From positions 18,808,855-18,872,854 of the forward strand of contig OZ024821.1 in the NCBI GenBank assembly GCA_964016985.1: a stretch of DNA of 64,000 nt, written 5' to 3'. Positions 1-11,700 of the stretch are shown piece by piece. How positions within the stretch are numbered: the first letter of the stretch is position 1; the number at the start of each line of letters is the position of its first letter. The notes beneath the pieces were generated by a model. It did no database searches, was not told the DNA's origin, and worked only from the letters and a program-made list of their open reading frames with translations. Both the position numbers and the translations under genes were made by a program. The DNA comes from Anodontia alba. Taxonomy: Eukaryota > Mollusca > Bivalvia > Lucinida > Lucinidae.

Positions 1-679
1 TGAATAAATCAATTCAAAACTCAACATTCCATTGAACAACGTCATTCAGGGAGTCAATACGTCACTGAGAATCAGTAGGGAATGTCATACATGTATTTAA
101 AGGTCATTGACCTTGATCAATACACTTTTATGCGGTGTTTGAAGCACTCAAGTAAACGACAGATTTCAAGACTATTAAACGTTTTAACTGTAGCTTGGAT
201 TTTGATTTGACACATTTATTGACTGTCTGAGTCATGTCATCCTCCAATGCTTTTTTGGAGGGGGTGATTTTTTTTTTTTTTTTTTTTTTTTTTCATTGAC
301 GGCTTGACGATATCGATGTTGAGAGTGCCTACAAATATGTTGCCGGAAAACATCGAATTTTAACCACCATGAATATTTCTGGTAGCCGTGTTATTCACAG
401 TGTGATTGTTTTGTGTCTTCCCCCCTCCGTCGGTCTGACATTTATCGTTCTTCTCAAAATCATCTCAAAATTGAACGCAGGATCTGTTCCAAATGTGAAA
501 GTTGTATCGAGGAATGCGGACGCCATCTTGGTTGCTATCAATAAGCGGTGTAATACGAATATTAATGAGGGTAATTAGGCTAACCAATGGGAAGCCTTGC
601 AGGTGTTATAACACGTGTGGTTATATGATTTTTATGACATGGGTTATTTCACTGAATAACTTGACGGTCATGTTACTAA

Positions 680-728
680 CTCCTACGTAGGACTTACGTA
701 GGACTTATTATCTCCTACGTAGGACTTA
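680..728. repeat. Palindromic TCCTACGTAGGACTT direct repeat
   Basis: The palindrome TCCTACGTAGGA occurs at the start and end, with a partial TACGTAGGACTT copy between. Confidence 0.85.
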
Positions 729-767
729 AATATTTTTTTCACCTGGCACTAGGACGCTTCCATAGTG

Positions 768-899
768 GTGAATACCAAAGAGAATGCCATGAATATTTTC
801 ATTGAGTGTAATGAAAACATCAGTATTTCATGAGTGCGAAGCACTAGCGAAAGTTTGAATGTTTTCATTGCACGAGATGAGAATATTTATGGTATTCAC
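768..899. mobile_element. Inverted-repeat MITE
   Basis: Ends GTGAATACC and GGTATTCAC pair, and inner arms with AATGAAAACAT / ATGTTTTCATT pair, around a GTGCGAAGCACTAG centre. Confidence 0.65.
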
Positions 900-1579
900 G
901 GGAAAAAGGTTAATTTTTCTTTTTATTTTATTGTTTACACGCCAATGCGCGCTTCTGACGTCATACATTACCTCGCCAAACTAAGCATGAACGTCATTGC
1001 GTCGATGTTCAGTCCGTAACATGTGAAGCGCTGGAGAGAAAAAAAAAGTTTCGGCAAATCAAAGTAATCTTGTTACCAAAATATTCCTTACGTTCCAATT
1101 AAGAAAATGAATACCAACACTTGAAAGTTTTGTTCAGAAATAGAGAAGTTAGAGGAGTTCAAAAAATCGAAGTGGGATCAGCATCTGTTAGAGAAACAAT
1201 GAAGACAACCGAAGTAATCCGAAACGAAGAGTACCGTATCCTTTCACATGTAAAAAATATCATGTTTTTTATTTATTTCGGATATACAAAGATTTCATTG
1301 CTTGCAATAAAATATTTATTTCCAAATTGTGTCTGCTTAGAATTTTATCAAGAGTGCTAAGCGTCAAAATGGGTCACAGCTGAGTACAATTATTAGTTCA
1401 ATATGATGTCAATAATGTTAAGTATTAATAATCTTCCCTATAATTTGAAAGGTTAAAAAAGAATTAGTTGTAACGTAACAATAGAAACTCAAATGCCTAT
1501 TCTATCAAAGATATTTTAAAACTGCTTATGCGTCATTCCCCTTGACTGTGTTTAGATTTCATTAATTTTAATCTATACC

Positions 1580-1712
1580 GCTCTCTGGGCTAATTCAGCA
1601 GACGACAAATTGACGACAGTTTTCTTATTTTTCCCATAGAGACAATTTGCATCAAATGTCAAAAACCTGTTTTTCTGGAATAAAAAGAGAAAACTATTTT
1701 AGAATGTCGTTT
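1580..1712. mobile_element. MITE family J, partial
   Basis: It has TTCAGCAGACGACAAATTGA on the left and AAAACTATTTTAGAATGTCG on the right of a GACAATTTGCAT centre. One half of the centre is lost. Confidence 0.6.
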
Positions 1713-1952
1713 CTTTTTTTTTTTTTTTTTTTTTTTGTTGTTGTTGTTGTTTTTCTGAGCGTTAGTGTGCGAACTGCGCATGCCCAACCCGCATTAGACA
1801 TACCGCAAACTAACGGAGAGAAATAATTTTTGATAAAATTATGAAAGCAAACAAAAAAAAAAAATGACAACCGGTTTACTTTACTCAGATTGTGCCTAAT
1901 ACATTTTGAGTATCGTGCGCTTGCAACTTAACTTCCAATGAAAGGATTATTT

Positions 1953-2029
1953 CAGAATTTTTATCTGAAAATTTTCATTTTTTGGTGGTAAAGTTTTCAG
2001 TATATTTGAATAGGCTTGTTTTCCTAATG
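1953..2029. mobile_element. MITE family A, 3' fragment
   Basis: Only the TTTTATCTGAAAATTTTCA to AGGCTTGTTTTCCTAATG end is present. Confidence 0.65.

Positions 2030-2032
<3 letters not shown>

Positions 2033-2091
<59 letters not shown>
2033..2091. repeat. (TG)n microsatellite
   Basis: About 29 TG units follow a truncated family-A MITE. Confidence 0.95.
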
Positions 2092-2092
<1 letters not shown>

Positions 2093-2104
2093 CTTTCTGT
2101 TGTT

Positions 2105-2270
2105 GTTTTTAGTTGTCTTTAACCAAAGAACAGAATAAAACGTTTCATGCACAGGTAATTACGACAGATGGTTTTGCCTTAAGTCAGGACAAACGTTTGC
2201 AAAGTTACTTCTTCCAAGCAAAGCGCTGGGCAAAAACAAGCGACTTTCTGAAAGATGTCAAAAGCAGAAT
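2105..2270. repeat. Dispersed repeat shared with 37950-38125
   Basis: GCACAGGTAATTACGACA, GACAAACGTTTGCAAA and ACTTTCTGAAAGATGT occur here and at 37957-38120 in the same order. Confidence 0.65.
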
Positions 2271-2486
2271 AGTGCTTTTAACCCATGACATTTTCATTAT
2301 ATAATATAGGAAATGGGAAACATTTTGGTTACTTAGCACGTTAAGACAGACTTATACAGTAAATAAAATGTTGCTGGACTTAGCTAGAAGTAAAAGCCAA
2401 ATTAAGAAGATGGCTTAAACAACGATAGAAGTAACAAAACAAACTGAAATCAGATTTCAAAATTGAAAATTTCAGAAAACGTCGCT

Positions 2487-2688
2487 TTAACCCTTCTCTT
2501 GCTGAACAGCACATGCCCTGTCTTTGCAAACAGTGTAGACCCAGATCAGTTGGCTTCTGGTCTGGATCTGCACTGTTTGTCATTAAATATGTGAATTTCT
2601 ACAAAAAAAATCCAGATCAAATAATCTGATTGGCTGGAAATTAGAAGTGGGCGTGGCAGCTTAATTTATTCAGCAAGGCAAGGGTTAA
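2487..2688. mobile_element. TTAA-flanked MITE with GTAGAC palindrome core
   Basis: Ends TTAACCCTTCTCTTGCTGAA and TTCAGCAAGGCAAGGGTTAA are inverted. The core holds GCAAACAGTGTAGACCCAGA and an imperfect inverse. Copies are at 53840 and 56420. Confidence 0.8.
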
Positions 2689-3146
2689 AATATATACCCA
2701 TGTATGTTATGGGAGGGTCAAATTTATCCTAAATTTCTCATGAAAATAAAATTTTGAGTCAAAGTGTGGTTCGTCTAAACCCCACTGAATCCACCTTGTA
2801 ACACTCTATCATAAGATAGCTATGGGTATTCTTTATTTATTTATTTTTTACATTCTGTAACACCACTTCAGTATTCAAGGCACAATAAATGGAACAAATA
2901 ACTTTTTAAGTTATTTATGCCTTGCGTCACCTAATGAGGGACTCCGGCAAACAGTGTAGACCCATATCAGAGGCCGCAAAACGAGCACTCTCATTAGGGT
3001 TTGCACTATTTGTTTCGATATATGCGATTTACAGTCAAAGATGCAATTATGATAATTTCTATTTAACACCCCTTTTAAGAATATAACCCGACCAACGTGT
3101 ACGCAGGAAGACAAAACCTGTGTATAAATACATATAACAACAATAG

Positions 3147-3240
3147 CAGACGACACTTTGATTTTCTTTTTTTTTTTTTTTTTTTTTTTGAGAAAATGAG
3201 GCTTGATATTTCATGTGAATGGTCTGCTACAAATCTGCTT
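3147..3240. mobile_element. MITE family B, half copy
   Basis: GCAGACGACACTTTGATT, a poly-T and GAGGCTTGATATTTCATGTG match the left arm of family B. Confidence 0.5.
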
Positions 3241-3246
3241 AGCTCT

Positions 3247-3455
3247 TTAACTCTTTCGGTGCCAAATTTCAGACGACATTTGTCGTCTGCTTTTTTTTAT
3301 TTTAACAAAATATCGTTTGGAAAGACGTTTATACATGTATGTAAAATTGAAAGACTGTGAATGTCAAACAGGGTAGATCTAGATGAGCCGTCTCATCTGG
3401 ATCTATGTTGTTTGCAAAAGTCTATTATTATCGCCTGTGGCAGTGAAAGAGTTAA
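3247..3455. mobile_element. TTAA-flanked MITE (TTAACTCTTTCGGTGCC ends)
   Basis: The inverse CAGTGAAAGAGTTAA closes it. It holds a CAGACGACATTTGTCGTCTG palindrome and a GATGAGCCGTCTCATC hairpin. Confidence 0.7.
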
Positions 3456-3604
3456 GGGTTAACAAAGGTAATAAAATCCTAAAACTTGTCGCAATTACCC
3501 ACAATATATAGAGGCGGTTCCAGAGGGATTTCGATGAGGGTATGGGTGGGGGTCATTCGAATTTCTCTTTGACTAAAATTTTATTTACTTGGAAATTTTG
3601 TATA

Positions 3605-3806
3605 CTGTATTTACCCAAAATATTCGCACACCTAAATCTTTATCTTATACTTTCAAAAACATTCACAGGTCCATGTTACTACCCATGAATGTGTCTAAAA
3701 TTGCTGGATGAGTGACAAACAGTGTAGCCCATGATCAGACGCCGCGTTTTGCGGCGTCTGATCTGGGTCTACACTGTTGGCTTTGACCTGTCTTTCCAAA
3801 CACAGA
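3605..3806. mobile_element. MITE family C (TTTACCC ends, GTAGAC palindrome core)
   Basis: The core GATCAGACGCCGCGTTTTGC and its inverse lie at 3714-3779. Confidence 0.7.
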
Positions 3807-3873
3807 ATAAGAACGGGAGTCTGATCCCCTCCCTCAGAAATTTTGAAAGAATCCTGGATCCCCCACTATACAT

Positions 3874-3875
<2 letters not shown>

Positions 3876-3967
<92 letters not shown>
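3876..3967. repeat. (AT)n microsatellite
   Basis: About 46 uninterrupted AT units. Tyr-Ile frames on both strands are artefacts of it. Confidence 0.97.
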
Positions 3968-3969
<2 letters not shown>

Positions 3970-4014
3970 ACATCTTTTCTCCATATCATTCATGTTCTAA
4001 AATTCAAAGAAGTA

Positions 4015-4348
4015 CAGTCGAACTTCGTTATCTCGAACTCGCTTATTTCGAATTACCGCTTATCTCGAAGTGAAAATCTGGTTCCTGTTTTAACATGAAA
4101 CCATGACAACAGGTAACAAAATAATGTGGAAAAGGGGAGAAATTGCTCCTAAGGAGCAATTTCTCCTCTTTTCCACATTATTTTATATATATATTTCTAA
4201 CTTCAGGAGTCAAATTACATATTCATTTGTTAAATGTGGTTGTTCAATTTATTGTTTTCCTCACTCTCTCAACTTTGATATGTCGAAGTACGGATATCTC
4301 GAAATGTTTCAGTGAGTCCCTTGGAATTCGAGATAACGGGAGTCGCTG
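4015..4348. mobile_element. Pogo-like MITE family D, copy 1
   Basis: The inverted ends CAGTCGAACTTCGTTATCTC and GAGATAACGGGAGTCGCTG are flanked by TA. The centre is the GGAGAAATTGCTCCTAAGGA palindrome. Confidence 0.8.
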
Positions 4349-4506
4349 TATATTATGATACTAGCTGATGTGTCTAAAACTGGAGTGTGAGTATCAAACA
4401 ATGTAGACCCCGCCCCACTCCCCCCGCTCCCCCCCCCCCCCCCCACAATCCCCGCTGGGACGGATACAGGGGGTTCAAAATTTCTGAGGGATGATTCAAA
4501 TTGATT

Positions 4507-4705
4507 CAGTTACCCTAAGTATTCGATCAGAAAAAGTCCAAGAAAATAATAAATATCCTAGATCAGACCCCGAAGAACGCGGCGTCTGGTCAGGGTCTAT
4601 ACTGTTTGCCATTCATTCAGCAATTTTCGACACGTTCTTAGGTAATAAAATAATCTTGTTGAAATTTTAGAAGTATATTGTGAAAAGTAAGGCGTGCGAA
4701 TATTT
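4507..4705. mobile_element. MITE family C copy
   Basis: TTACCCTAAGTATTCG on the left, GCGTGCGAATATTTTAGAG on the right, and a CGGCGTCTGGTCAGGGTC core at 4560-4611. Confidence 0.65.
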
Positions 4706-4752
4706 TAGAGATTACGTTCCGACTGAACCCCTTGAACCCCTCTAGATCCGCA

Positions 4753-4850
4753 TTGAGACCCTGATCGGAAGTCGCGTTCTGTAGCGTCCGATCTGGGTAT
4801 ACATTGTTTGCTCGGGCTAGGCTTTCTGCATACTTTGGGTAAATACGAAA
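4753..4850. mobile_element. MITE family C, right half
   Basis: The core GACCCTGATCGGAAGTCGCG and inverse, then TACTTTGGGTAAATACG. Confidence 0.6.
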
Positions 4851-4865
4851 ATAAAATCCTACAAC

Positions 4866-5897
4866 TTAGTCCCAGTTGAACGAACGACCAATGATGTCAA
4901 AAAATCTCTGGCTCCTTGGTCTGAAGAAATCTGTAAGAATGGCTCTGGTTTGCGGATTAATGTCTACTATCTGTTTACCTCTCCCAGGAGGGTAGCACGC
5001 CATTCCTGTGTCCGATAAGTGCGTCTTTATACAGTAGTAGCCCTTTTCTTTATTCCAAACAAACATATCTGGTGTAATATAATGAGCCAGTCCAAGAAAG
5101 TCTTCAACTCTGTGTAATACAGCTGCCGGATTGTATCTCAGCTCATCAGTATCTATTACAAGAAACTGGTGAAGTCTAAAATACTTTAGATATTCCAGCA
5201 TTGCCGTGTCGTATGTCGAATCTTTAACTATCTTATGGGCTTCGTTCAGTTCATTATTTTCGAAAATCACTTGTTCCATTGCTGTTCCAGCGTTAATTTG
5301 TTTTCTTTGAAGTCCAAACATGTACTGGGAAATAGCACGCGCAACGGGCTCTCGAACCATTAGAAGCATTTTAATGCTGCTATTGAATTTATGAATTCTT
5401 TCTGCGCTTGATGGAAAAGAAAAGTAAACAGAGTTTTTCATCATTGTTATTTGATTGGAGTAACTGCAAGGCATTTCATTTCGAAACCAATTCTCGCCCT
5501 TTGCGAAGTTTTCGTCATCTACAAAAAAGGGCATTTCGTATGATTTTTGGTGATAAATTTCTATATGGGGATGCAAATGAAGAAACTGTAACAATTCTCT
5601 GGTTCCACACTTACGAATACCAATTATAATGCAAGCCGGGAAACGTTTCTTGCATTCCTCATTTGGTGGTCTTGTGAAGTTCCTCGCGTGGAATGCTTCT
5701 ATTGCCCGATTAATTAGTGTTTCGTCGAAGCCTTTCTCCCACGCAGCGCTTGGGTCGTAGTGTGTGAGGTCTTGGGAACAGTCAAAATTAATTGCTTCTC
5801 TCTGGAAAACTCCAATTCCAAGTAAAAAGATGAAAGCGACAGAAAATCCAATTAACATACCAATAAAGTATGGTTTCACATTCTTCGCAGCTATCAT
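4866..5897 (-). CDS. Heparan-sulfate 3-O-sulfotransferase-like type II membrane enzyme (gene A)
   Basis: Predicted Golgi enzyme moving sulfate from PAPS to a glycan, most likely heparan sulfate. I start it at the ATG at 5897 (343 aa). The frame stays open to 5972, but that longer start is TTG, and a good acceptor (TTTCAG/GTAATT) lies at 5904-5906, just before this ATG, so the upstream part is probably intron. Residues 9-31 form one hydrophobic anchor after a short basic tail. The 5'-phosphosulfate loop is RKCGTREL (95-102). A Glu sits at 121 in E-M-P-F-F, the family's catalytic-base position. Lys154 precedes VYF. The 3'-phosphate loop is VREPVARAIS (181-190). Cys289 and Cys301 match the family's disulfide but are spaced wider. 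The chain ends in a RSFNW-type tail. Asn73 and Asn172 are glycosylation sequons. The glycan-binding stretch near 301-310 (CYPPGRGKQI) is unlike typical 3-OSTs, so acceptor specificity is open. A 5' UTR exon probably lies upstream, unseen. Confidence 0.86.
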   Translation of the reverse strand: MIAAKNVKPYFIGMLIGFSVAFIFLLGIGVFQREAINFDCSQDLTHYDPSAAWEKGFDETLINRAIEAFHARNFTRPPNEECKKRFPACIIIGIRKCGTRELLQFLHLHPHIEIYHQKSYEMPFFVDDENFAKGENWFRNEMPCSYSNQITMMKNSVYFSFPSSAERIHKFNSSIKMLLMVREPVARAISQYMFGLQRKQINAGTAMEQVIFENNELNEAHKIVKDSTYDTAMLEYLKYFRLHQFLVIDTDELRYNPAAVLHRVEDFLGLAHYITPDMFVWNKEKGYYCIKTHLSDTGMACYPPGRGKQIVDINPQTRAILTDFFRPRSQRFFDIIGRSFNWD

Positions 5898-6040
5898 AAT
5901 TACCTGAAATTTATTAAAACTGATTAACATATTAACCTTTTCTCCCCTGAGTTCATGAAGTGGTCTCTTCAATTTTTGAATTTGAACAGGTCCATTGTTG
6001 AAAGGACTTTCAGTCTAAATTGAAAAACAAAACGGAACGG

Positions 6041-6109
6041 CAAACAGTGTAGATCCAGATGAGACGGCTCGTAACGAACCGTCTCATCTGGATCTACACT
6101 GTTTGTATA
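6041..6109. repeat. Perfect palindrome, GTAGATCC variant
   Basis: GCAAACAGTGTAGATCCAGA, then GATGAGACGG, then the inverse. It lies about 140 bp upstream of the gene A start. Confidence 0.85.
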
Positions 6110-6140
6110 AGCACCTTCGTTGGTCTACAAGATTAAAAGG

Positions 6141-6332
6141 GTTAAGGGGAATAGAAACACTTTCAAGGGAGACAACCCTGTCAAAATATATTTCGCCCCC
6201 TTCTGAAAAGTGGTCTACTCCTGACGGAAAGAATATGCTCCCACGATGAACAAGGGCAGACCTCCTTTCAGAAGGGACTGGTGAAAGTAAATAGGAAGAC
6301 TTTAAAGTGGTCCCCCTTGTCAGAAATAGCGG
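6141..6332. mobile_element. MITE family I copy (GGAAAGAATTTGCTCCC centre)
   Basis: GGGGAATAGAAACACTTTCA and CCCCCTTCTGAAAAGTGGTC on the left match inverted sequence on the right. The centre is degraded. Confidence 0.6.
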
Positions 6333-6651
6333 TAATCTGCTTAGTGTACCAATTCACCGGCTTAAACACTGCAATATAAATAATCCGTTTTAACCTTAAA
6401 GCATCACGTAAGCAGACGATAGTCTTTTTTTTGTGATTTTCAAAAATCACATATTTTCGCTTTGTTATATTTTTAATTGATTATTAATCTATTTTTTTTT
6501 TTTTTTTTTTTTTTTTTCAAATTAAGTTTTCAGGATTAGCGCACTTCTCAGGAACTACAAGGCTTAATTAAGGAACATTTTAAACACATATTCACCTCTA
6601 GGAAAGGATAATTCCATGAGCCTTATAATAGTTGTCTTAAAGTTTGATGTA

Positions 6652-6720
6652 GCAAACAGGTGTAGACCCTGATTAGACGTCGTGTACTGTGGCGTCTGAG
6701 CTGGGTATACACTGTTTCCA
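6652..6720. repeat. Family C core palindrome, lone copy
   Basis: GTGTAGACCCTGATTAGACG and the imperfect inverse. Confidence 0.7.
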
Positions 6721-7552
6721 GTAAAGCGAGTCATGCGAAGTTCCTCATTCTTATCCTCGTCAACTTCTCCCTTCCTTCCCAACCCCACGATTCACCCTCA
6801 TTACTATATTATAAAGTGGTGAAATCGGGCAGGGGAAGGGGGCTTTGTCGGAATTCTGAATAAAAGAAGTTTTTCTGCTTATGACTGTATATAAAACTTC
6901 AGAAATGGTTTAGAAAAAAAAACTGTTGTTATTTATTAATACGTCCACGGAAACGGGGCGGAGTCTAACTATATGCAAGGAACATTAAAGAGATTCCAAA
7001 GTTGAAAGCTACAACTTTAACTTGAAGACTACATTAAAAATAATATTTGTCTAAGAAAATTATGCTCGGCATGACATTCGAATTGTCTTCAATCTTAATT
7101 AAATGTCAAGACCTATTTTCTGTGAAAAACAGGAAAACTAGAAATGTGTTTTTAAATCACTAGGCTCTGAACTATATGCTTGTCCCTACAAAATTACAAA
7201 GTTAACAAGCTTTACCTAATCTGAATAGGGGGCATACTTTGATCAGATATTTACATAAGTTCACCAAAAGCAGATCTTCCGGTCAGTGTGTAGATTCTGC
7301 ACATTTGTTCCAAACTGCTAGCAAAATTTCATGACCCTAACTCAAGTAGTTCATAGATATTTTGCTAACAAATATTCATTTGCTAAAATGCCTAAGTCTG
7401 GAAAGGGGCCTAACTTCGGGTCAGCTTTTTTTTAGTAAGCAATGCATATATAAAATTTCAAAATCATAGACTTGCTAGATATGATTAAAAGTAAATGCGT
7501 TTGTACATATTGATTCGATTTCATATCATTTTCAGGATCATATGGATTAGTA

Positions 7553-7850
7553 CAGTCGACTCTCAATACCTCCAAATGCAGGGGACTCTCTGAAATACTT
7601 CGAGATATCCCTACCTCGACATATCAGATTTGCAGAACTGGGGAAAAATAAATCAAACAACCACATTTCACAAATGAATACGTAATTTGACTCCTGAAGT
7701 TAGAGATATATTAAAAATAGCAATTTCTCCAGTTTTCCACAATATTTTATTACCTGTTGTTAGATTTTCATGTTAAAACAGGAACTAGATTTTCACTGCG
7801 AGATAAATGGTTATTCGAGATAAGCGAAGTCAAGATAACGAGAGTCGGCT
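7553..7850. mobile_element. Pogo-like MITE family D, copy 2
   Basis: CAGTCGACTCTCAATACCTC and AAGATAACGAGAGTCGGCT ends. One half of the centre is lost. Confidence 0.75.
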
Positions 7851-7902
7851 ACATTAGATCAGTATGTTATGCGAAATATGTTATCCTCAGAAAATAACGA
7901 CA

Positions 7903-7947
7903 TTATTATTATTATTATTATTATTATCATTATTATTATTATTATTA
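7903..7947. repeat. (ATT)n microsatellite
   Basis: Fourteen or so ATT units with one interruption. Confidence 0.9.
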
Positions 7948-7949
7948 CC

Positions 7950-8152
7950 ACATTTACCCTAAGTATTGGGACACCTTACCTCCTTACCATACTTGTCCTA
8001 AAATTTGAAATAGTCCATTCTCATACTTCTTGATTTATCTAAACTATTGTTATATGTATGGCAAACAGTGTAGACCCTGATCAGATGCCGCGTTCTGCGG
8101 CGTCTGATCTGTGTCTACACTGTTTGCAAAGGCCTGTCTGTCCCAATACTCG
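7950..8152. mobile_element. MITE family C copy
   Basis: CATTTACCCTAAGTATTGGG on the left, GTCTGTCCCAATACTCGATA on the right, and a clean core palindrome at 8060-8128. Confidence 0.75.
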
Positions 8153-8354
8153 ATAGTAGTAGTAGTAGAAGTATTATCGTTCCAAAGATATGAGAGGTCT
8201 CTAAAGCGTGACGTATGGAAAGACGAACGGACGGACGGAAGGCGGACGCACAAACAAGCCCAAAGCAATATGCCATCCCTACTTCTTTGAAGTTTGGAAC
8301 ATAAAAACATTACCAATATGCATCAGATGATTCAACATACAGAGTGTTCAAAGT

Positions 8355-8528
8355 TATTCGACAACCAGTGTAGACCGCAGCGTCTGATCAAGGTCTACAC
8401 TGTTTGTATTAAGCTTGGAAAATTCTACTGAAGATAGTAATAATAATAACTAACTGGCCATTTCCCTATATAGGAACATGTCCTGTCCAAAGAGATGATG
8501 TAGAAGTCCACTCGGCATAATGGGTTAA
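8355..8528. mobile_element. TTAA-type MITE (GGCATAATGGGTTAA end), left-truncated
   Basis: It carries a shortened GTAGAC core, a TAATAATAATAACTAACTGG body and the right end used by the copies at 13599 and 62051. Confidence 0.65.
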
Positions 8529-8543
8529 TCTGTTTTTGAGACT

Positions 8544-8815
8544 CATTACGAAAACACGCCTATTCAAATATATTGAAAATTTCATTACCAAAAACTGAAA
8601 ATTTTCAGATAAAAAAACTCTGATATATTTTATATTTCTGCTCAAAAACATAGATTGTGGGTACTCGTTAGAACCGCCTCGGCGAGGCGGTTCTAACGCG
8701 TACCCATAATCTATGTTTTTGAGCAGATATAAGAAAACTAATGTTTACCCCAATTTTTACAATATAAAAGTGGGGTTTAAGGGGGTCAAAACTATATAGG
8801 TATGTTTTCGCGATG
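8544..8815. mobile_element. MITE family A copy
   Basis: Ends CATTACGAAAACACGCCTAT and ATAGGTATGTTTTCGCGATG. The centre is TTAGAACCGCCTCGGCGAGG and inverse. The family runs about 270-290 bp. Confidence 0.85.
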
Positions 8816-8963
8816 TAAATAGTACGAGCCCTATCAAAGTGAAGAAAAACGTGCATACCTTAGAAGTTAGAAGAATCCGTTTTCACATGAAACATAGCCA
8901 GATAGTAAATGTTAGTTAATAAATTCTTCTTTGAGCGGTTTATAGCACTTGTAAACAGCTTAG

Positions 8964-9167
8964 CCTTTTACCACACTCAGGGCAAATTCAGCAGACGACA
9001 AATTGATGACATTTTTTCTTATTTTTCCCAAAACAGGATTTGACATTTCATGCAAATTATTAATTGGCATGAAATGTCAAAAACTGTTTTCTGAGAGAAA
9101 GAAAAATAAGAAAATATTTCGATTTGTCGTCTGCTGAAATTTTTACCCAGGGTGCTAAGCGGTAAAG
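8964..9167. mobile_element. MITE family J copy
   Basis: TTCAGCAGACGACAAATTGA and inverse, with a TTTGACATTTCATGCAAATT / AATTGGCATGAAATGTCAAA centre. Confidence 0.8.
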
Positions 9168-9375
9168 GTATTTGTTCAAAATAATACAAATTAAAAACAG
9201 CAAGGATATATATAAACAAGTAGCCCAAGAGGGCAACGATCGCTCACCTGAGGAACCGTTAGCTGAAGGTATGAATATAATTTGAAACGCCAAGCGACCA
9301 TCACATGTTTTGCCATAGGTGTCGTCATCCTATGCATACGTAGTTAACACAAATACGTCCTTTGTTTGTTTTTGT

Positions 9376-9447
9376 TTTTTTTTTTTTTTTGTTGTTGTTT
9401 TTTTTTTTTTTTTGTTGTTGTTTCTTTTTTTTTTTTTTTTTTTTTTT
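9376..9447. repeat. Poly-T with GTTGTTG interruptions
   Basis: Long T runs are broken by TTGTTGTT. The stretch lies inside Helitron-like element 1, between its 3' end and the array. Confidence 0.9.
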
Positions 9448-9479
9448 CAAATGTTCCTAATTGACTGGAAATATATGTC

Positions 9480-11700
9480 GTCAAAGACAGCTGAAGGGAG
9501 TAAGGAGGGCCATGGAAGCCAGAGGCCCAAAATCAAACTTGCCCAACCTTTGATGCCTGTCCTGATTATCCGCAACTTTGATGATTATTCGATCAAAAAT
9601 GAACGCGTTAGCATGGAGACACCATTTTCCCATTAAAATGAAGCCACTTTCATCAGCACAGCATTTTCCTAGTCTATGGGACACTCAAGGGTGGGTAAAT
9701 ATCATGTCAATAGTCCAAACCGCACTAAAATCAAACTTGTCCAAGATTTTATGTCTGATCCTGTTTTCTGCAAATTTGATGAAGATCAAATCAAAAATGA
9801 AGTCACTATCAACCGAACAACATTTTCACCTTATATGTGTAACAGAGACTAAATTTTAAGTAACTTTCATGTGAATTATCCGAGCTGACCCAAAATAAAA
9901 CTAGTCCAAGATTTTATGGTTGTCCTCCTAAGTCTAGAAGAACCCCACGAGTACTCTCATGCCAATAGTCGAAACTGGGCCAAAATCGAACTCCGAGATT
10001 TTAAGCCTAATATCCTCGTTATCTGCAAGTGAAGATCCGATTAAATAAAGTCGCTGCCGTCCGAACACGATTTTACTCATTAAATGTCTATTGGAATAGT
10101 CCGATCTGTCCCAAAATCGAGCTCGTCCAAGACTTTATGGCTGCCCCTATTACCTGCAAGTCTGACGCAGATTCGATCAAAAATGAAATCGATATCGTCT
10201 GGACATCATCTCATGCCAATAGTCGAAAGTGGGCCAAGTTCGAACTTGTACGAGATTTTATCCCTGACCTTTTTTCTGCAAGTTTAATAAAGATTCGATC
10301 AAAAATGAAATCACTGTCGTCCTGACAACATTTTCCGAAGTCTATGGGGCCCTTATGGGCGGGTAACTCTCATGACATTAGTCAAAAGTGGGTCAAAAAC
10401 GAACTTGTCCGAGATTTTATGCCTGACCTTGTTATCTGCAAGTTTGATGAAGATTCGATCGAAAATGAAGTCACTATCGTCTGGATAACATTCTCCCCAT
10501 TATATGTCTATGCGAGACTAAATGGCAAGTAACTCTCATGTGAACAGTGCGATATGCCCAAATTTCGAACTCGTCCAAGATTTTATGGCTGTTCCATTAC
10601 CCACAAGTCTGATGAAAATTCTATCAAAAATGAAATTGTTATCATCCTGACAACATTTTCCAAAGTCTATGAGGCCCTTAAGGGCGGATAACTCTCATGC
10701 TAATAGTCGAAACTGGGCCAAACTCGAACTTGTCAGAGATTCTATGCCTGTTCTTGTTGTCTGCAAGTTTAATAAAGATCCGGAAAAAAATGAAGTCGCC
10801 CTCGTCCGAACAGCATTTTACACACAGTATGTCTAAGGGAGACTAAAGGGCACGTAGCTCTCATGTGAATAGTCCGATCTGCCCCAAAATCAAATTCGCC
10901 AAAGATTGTATAGCTGTCCTCATTACCTGCAAGTCTGATGAAGATTCGATCAAACATGACATCGTTATCGTCCGGACAGCATTTGCTGAAGTCTATGGGG
11001 CCCTTAAAGGGTAGTAACTATCATGTCAATAGTCAGAAGTAGACCAAAATCAAATCTGCCCGCGAATTTATGTCTGTCCTTGTTATCTACAAGTTTGATG
11101 AAGATTCAATCAAAGATTTTATGTCTGTCCTCATCCTCTGCAAGTCTGACGAAGATTCTATCAAAAGTGAAATTGCTATCGTCCGGATAACATTTTCCGA
11201 AATCTATGAGGCGCTCAAGAGCGGGTGACTCTCGTGCCAATAGTCGAAACTGGGCCAAAATCGAACGCCCGAGATTTTATACCCGACCTTGTTATCTGCA
11301 AGTTTGATGAAGATTCGATCAAAAATGAAGTCGCTATCGTCCGGACAATAGTTTCCCCATTATATGTCTATGCGAGACTAAAGGGCAAGTAACTCTCATG
11401 TGAATAGTCATGTGAACTTGTCCAAGATTTTAAGGCTGTCCTCATTACTTGCAATTCTGATGAAGATTCGATCAAAAATGAAATCGCTATCGTCCGGACG
11501 ATATTTTCCGAAGTCTATGGGTCCCTTAAAGACGGGTAACTCTCATGCCAATAGTCGAAACTGGGCCAAAATCGAACTTGTCCGAGATTTTATGCCAGTC
11601 CTTGTTATCTGCATGTTGATGAAGATTCGATCAAAAATGAAGTTGCTATCGTCCGGACAACATTTCCCCATTGCATGTCTATTGGACATTTTGGCTGCCG
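9480..11700. repeat. Tandem array, about 165-bp units in alternating subtypes
   Basis: Monomers share GATTCGATCAAAAATGAA and AACTCTCATG. Two subtypes alternate for much of the array: one has CATGTGAATAGTCCGATCTG, the other CATGCCAATAGTCGAAACTG. This gives a dimeric higher-order unit of roughly 330 bp. Frames that stay open across units are by-products of the repeat. Confidence 0.8.

Noticed and set aside
3731..4073. Tyr-Ile repeat proteins on both strands
   Set aside because: They are the translation of an (AT)n microsatellite.
5408..5629. Plus-strand 73-codon frame
   Set aside because: It lies antisense within the sulfotransferase A coding region.
5898..5972. N-terminal extension of sulfotransferase A to a TTG start
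   Set aside because: TTG is not a usual animal start, and a splice acceptor separates it from the ATG at 5897.
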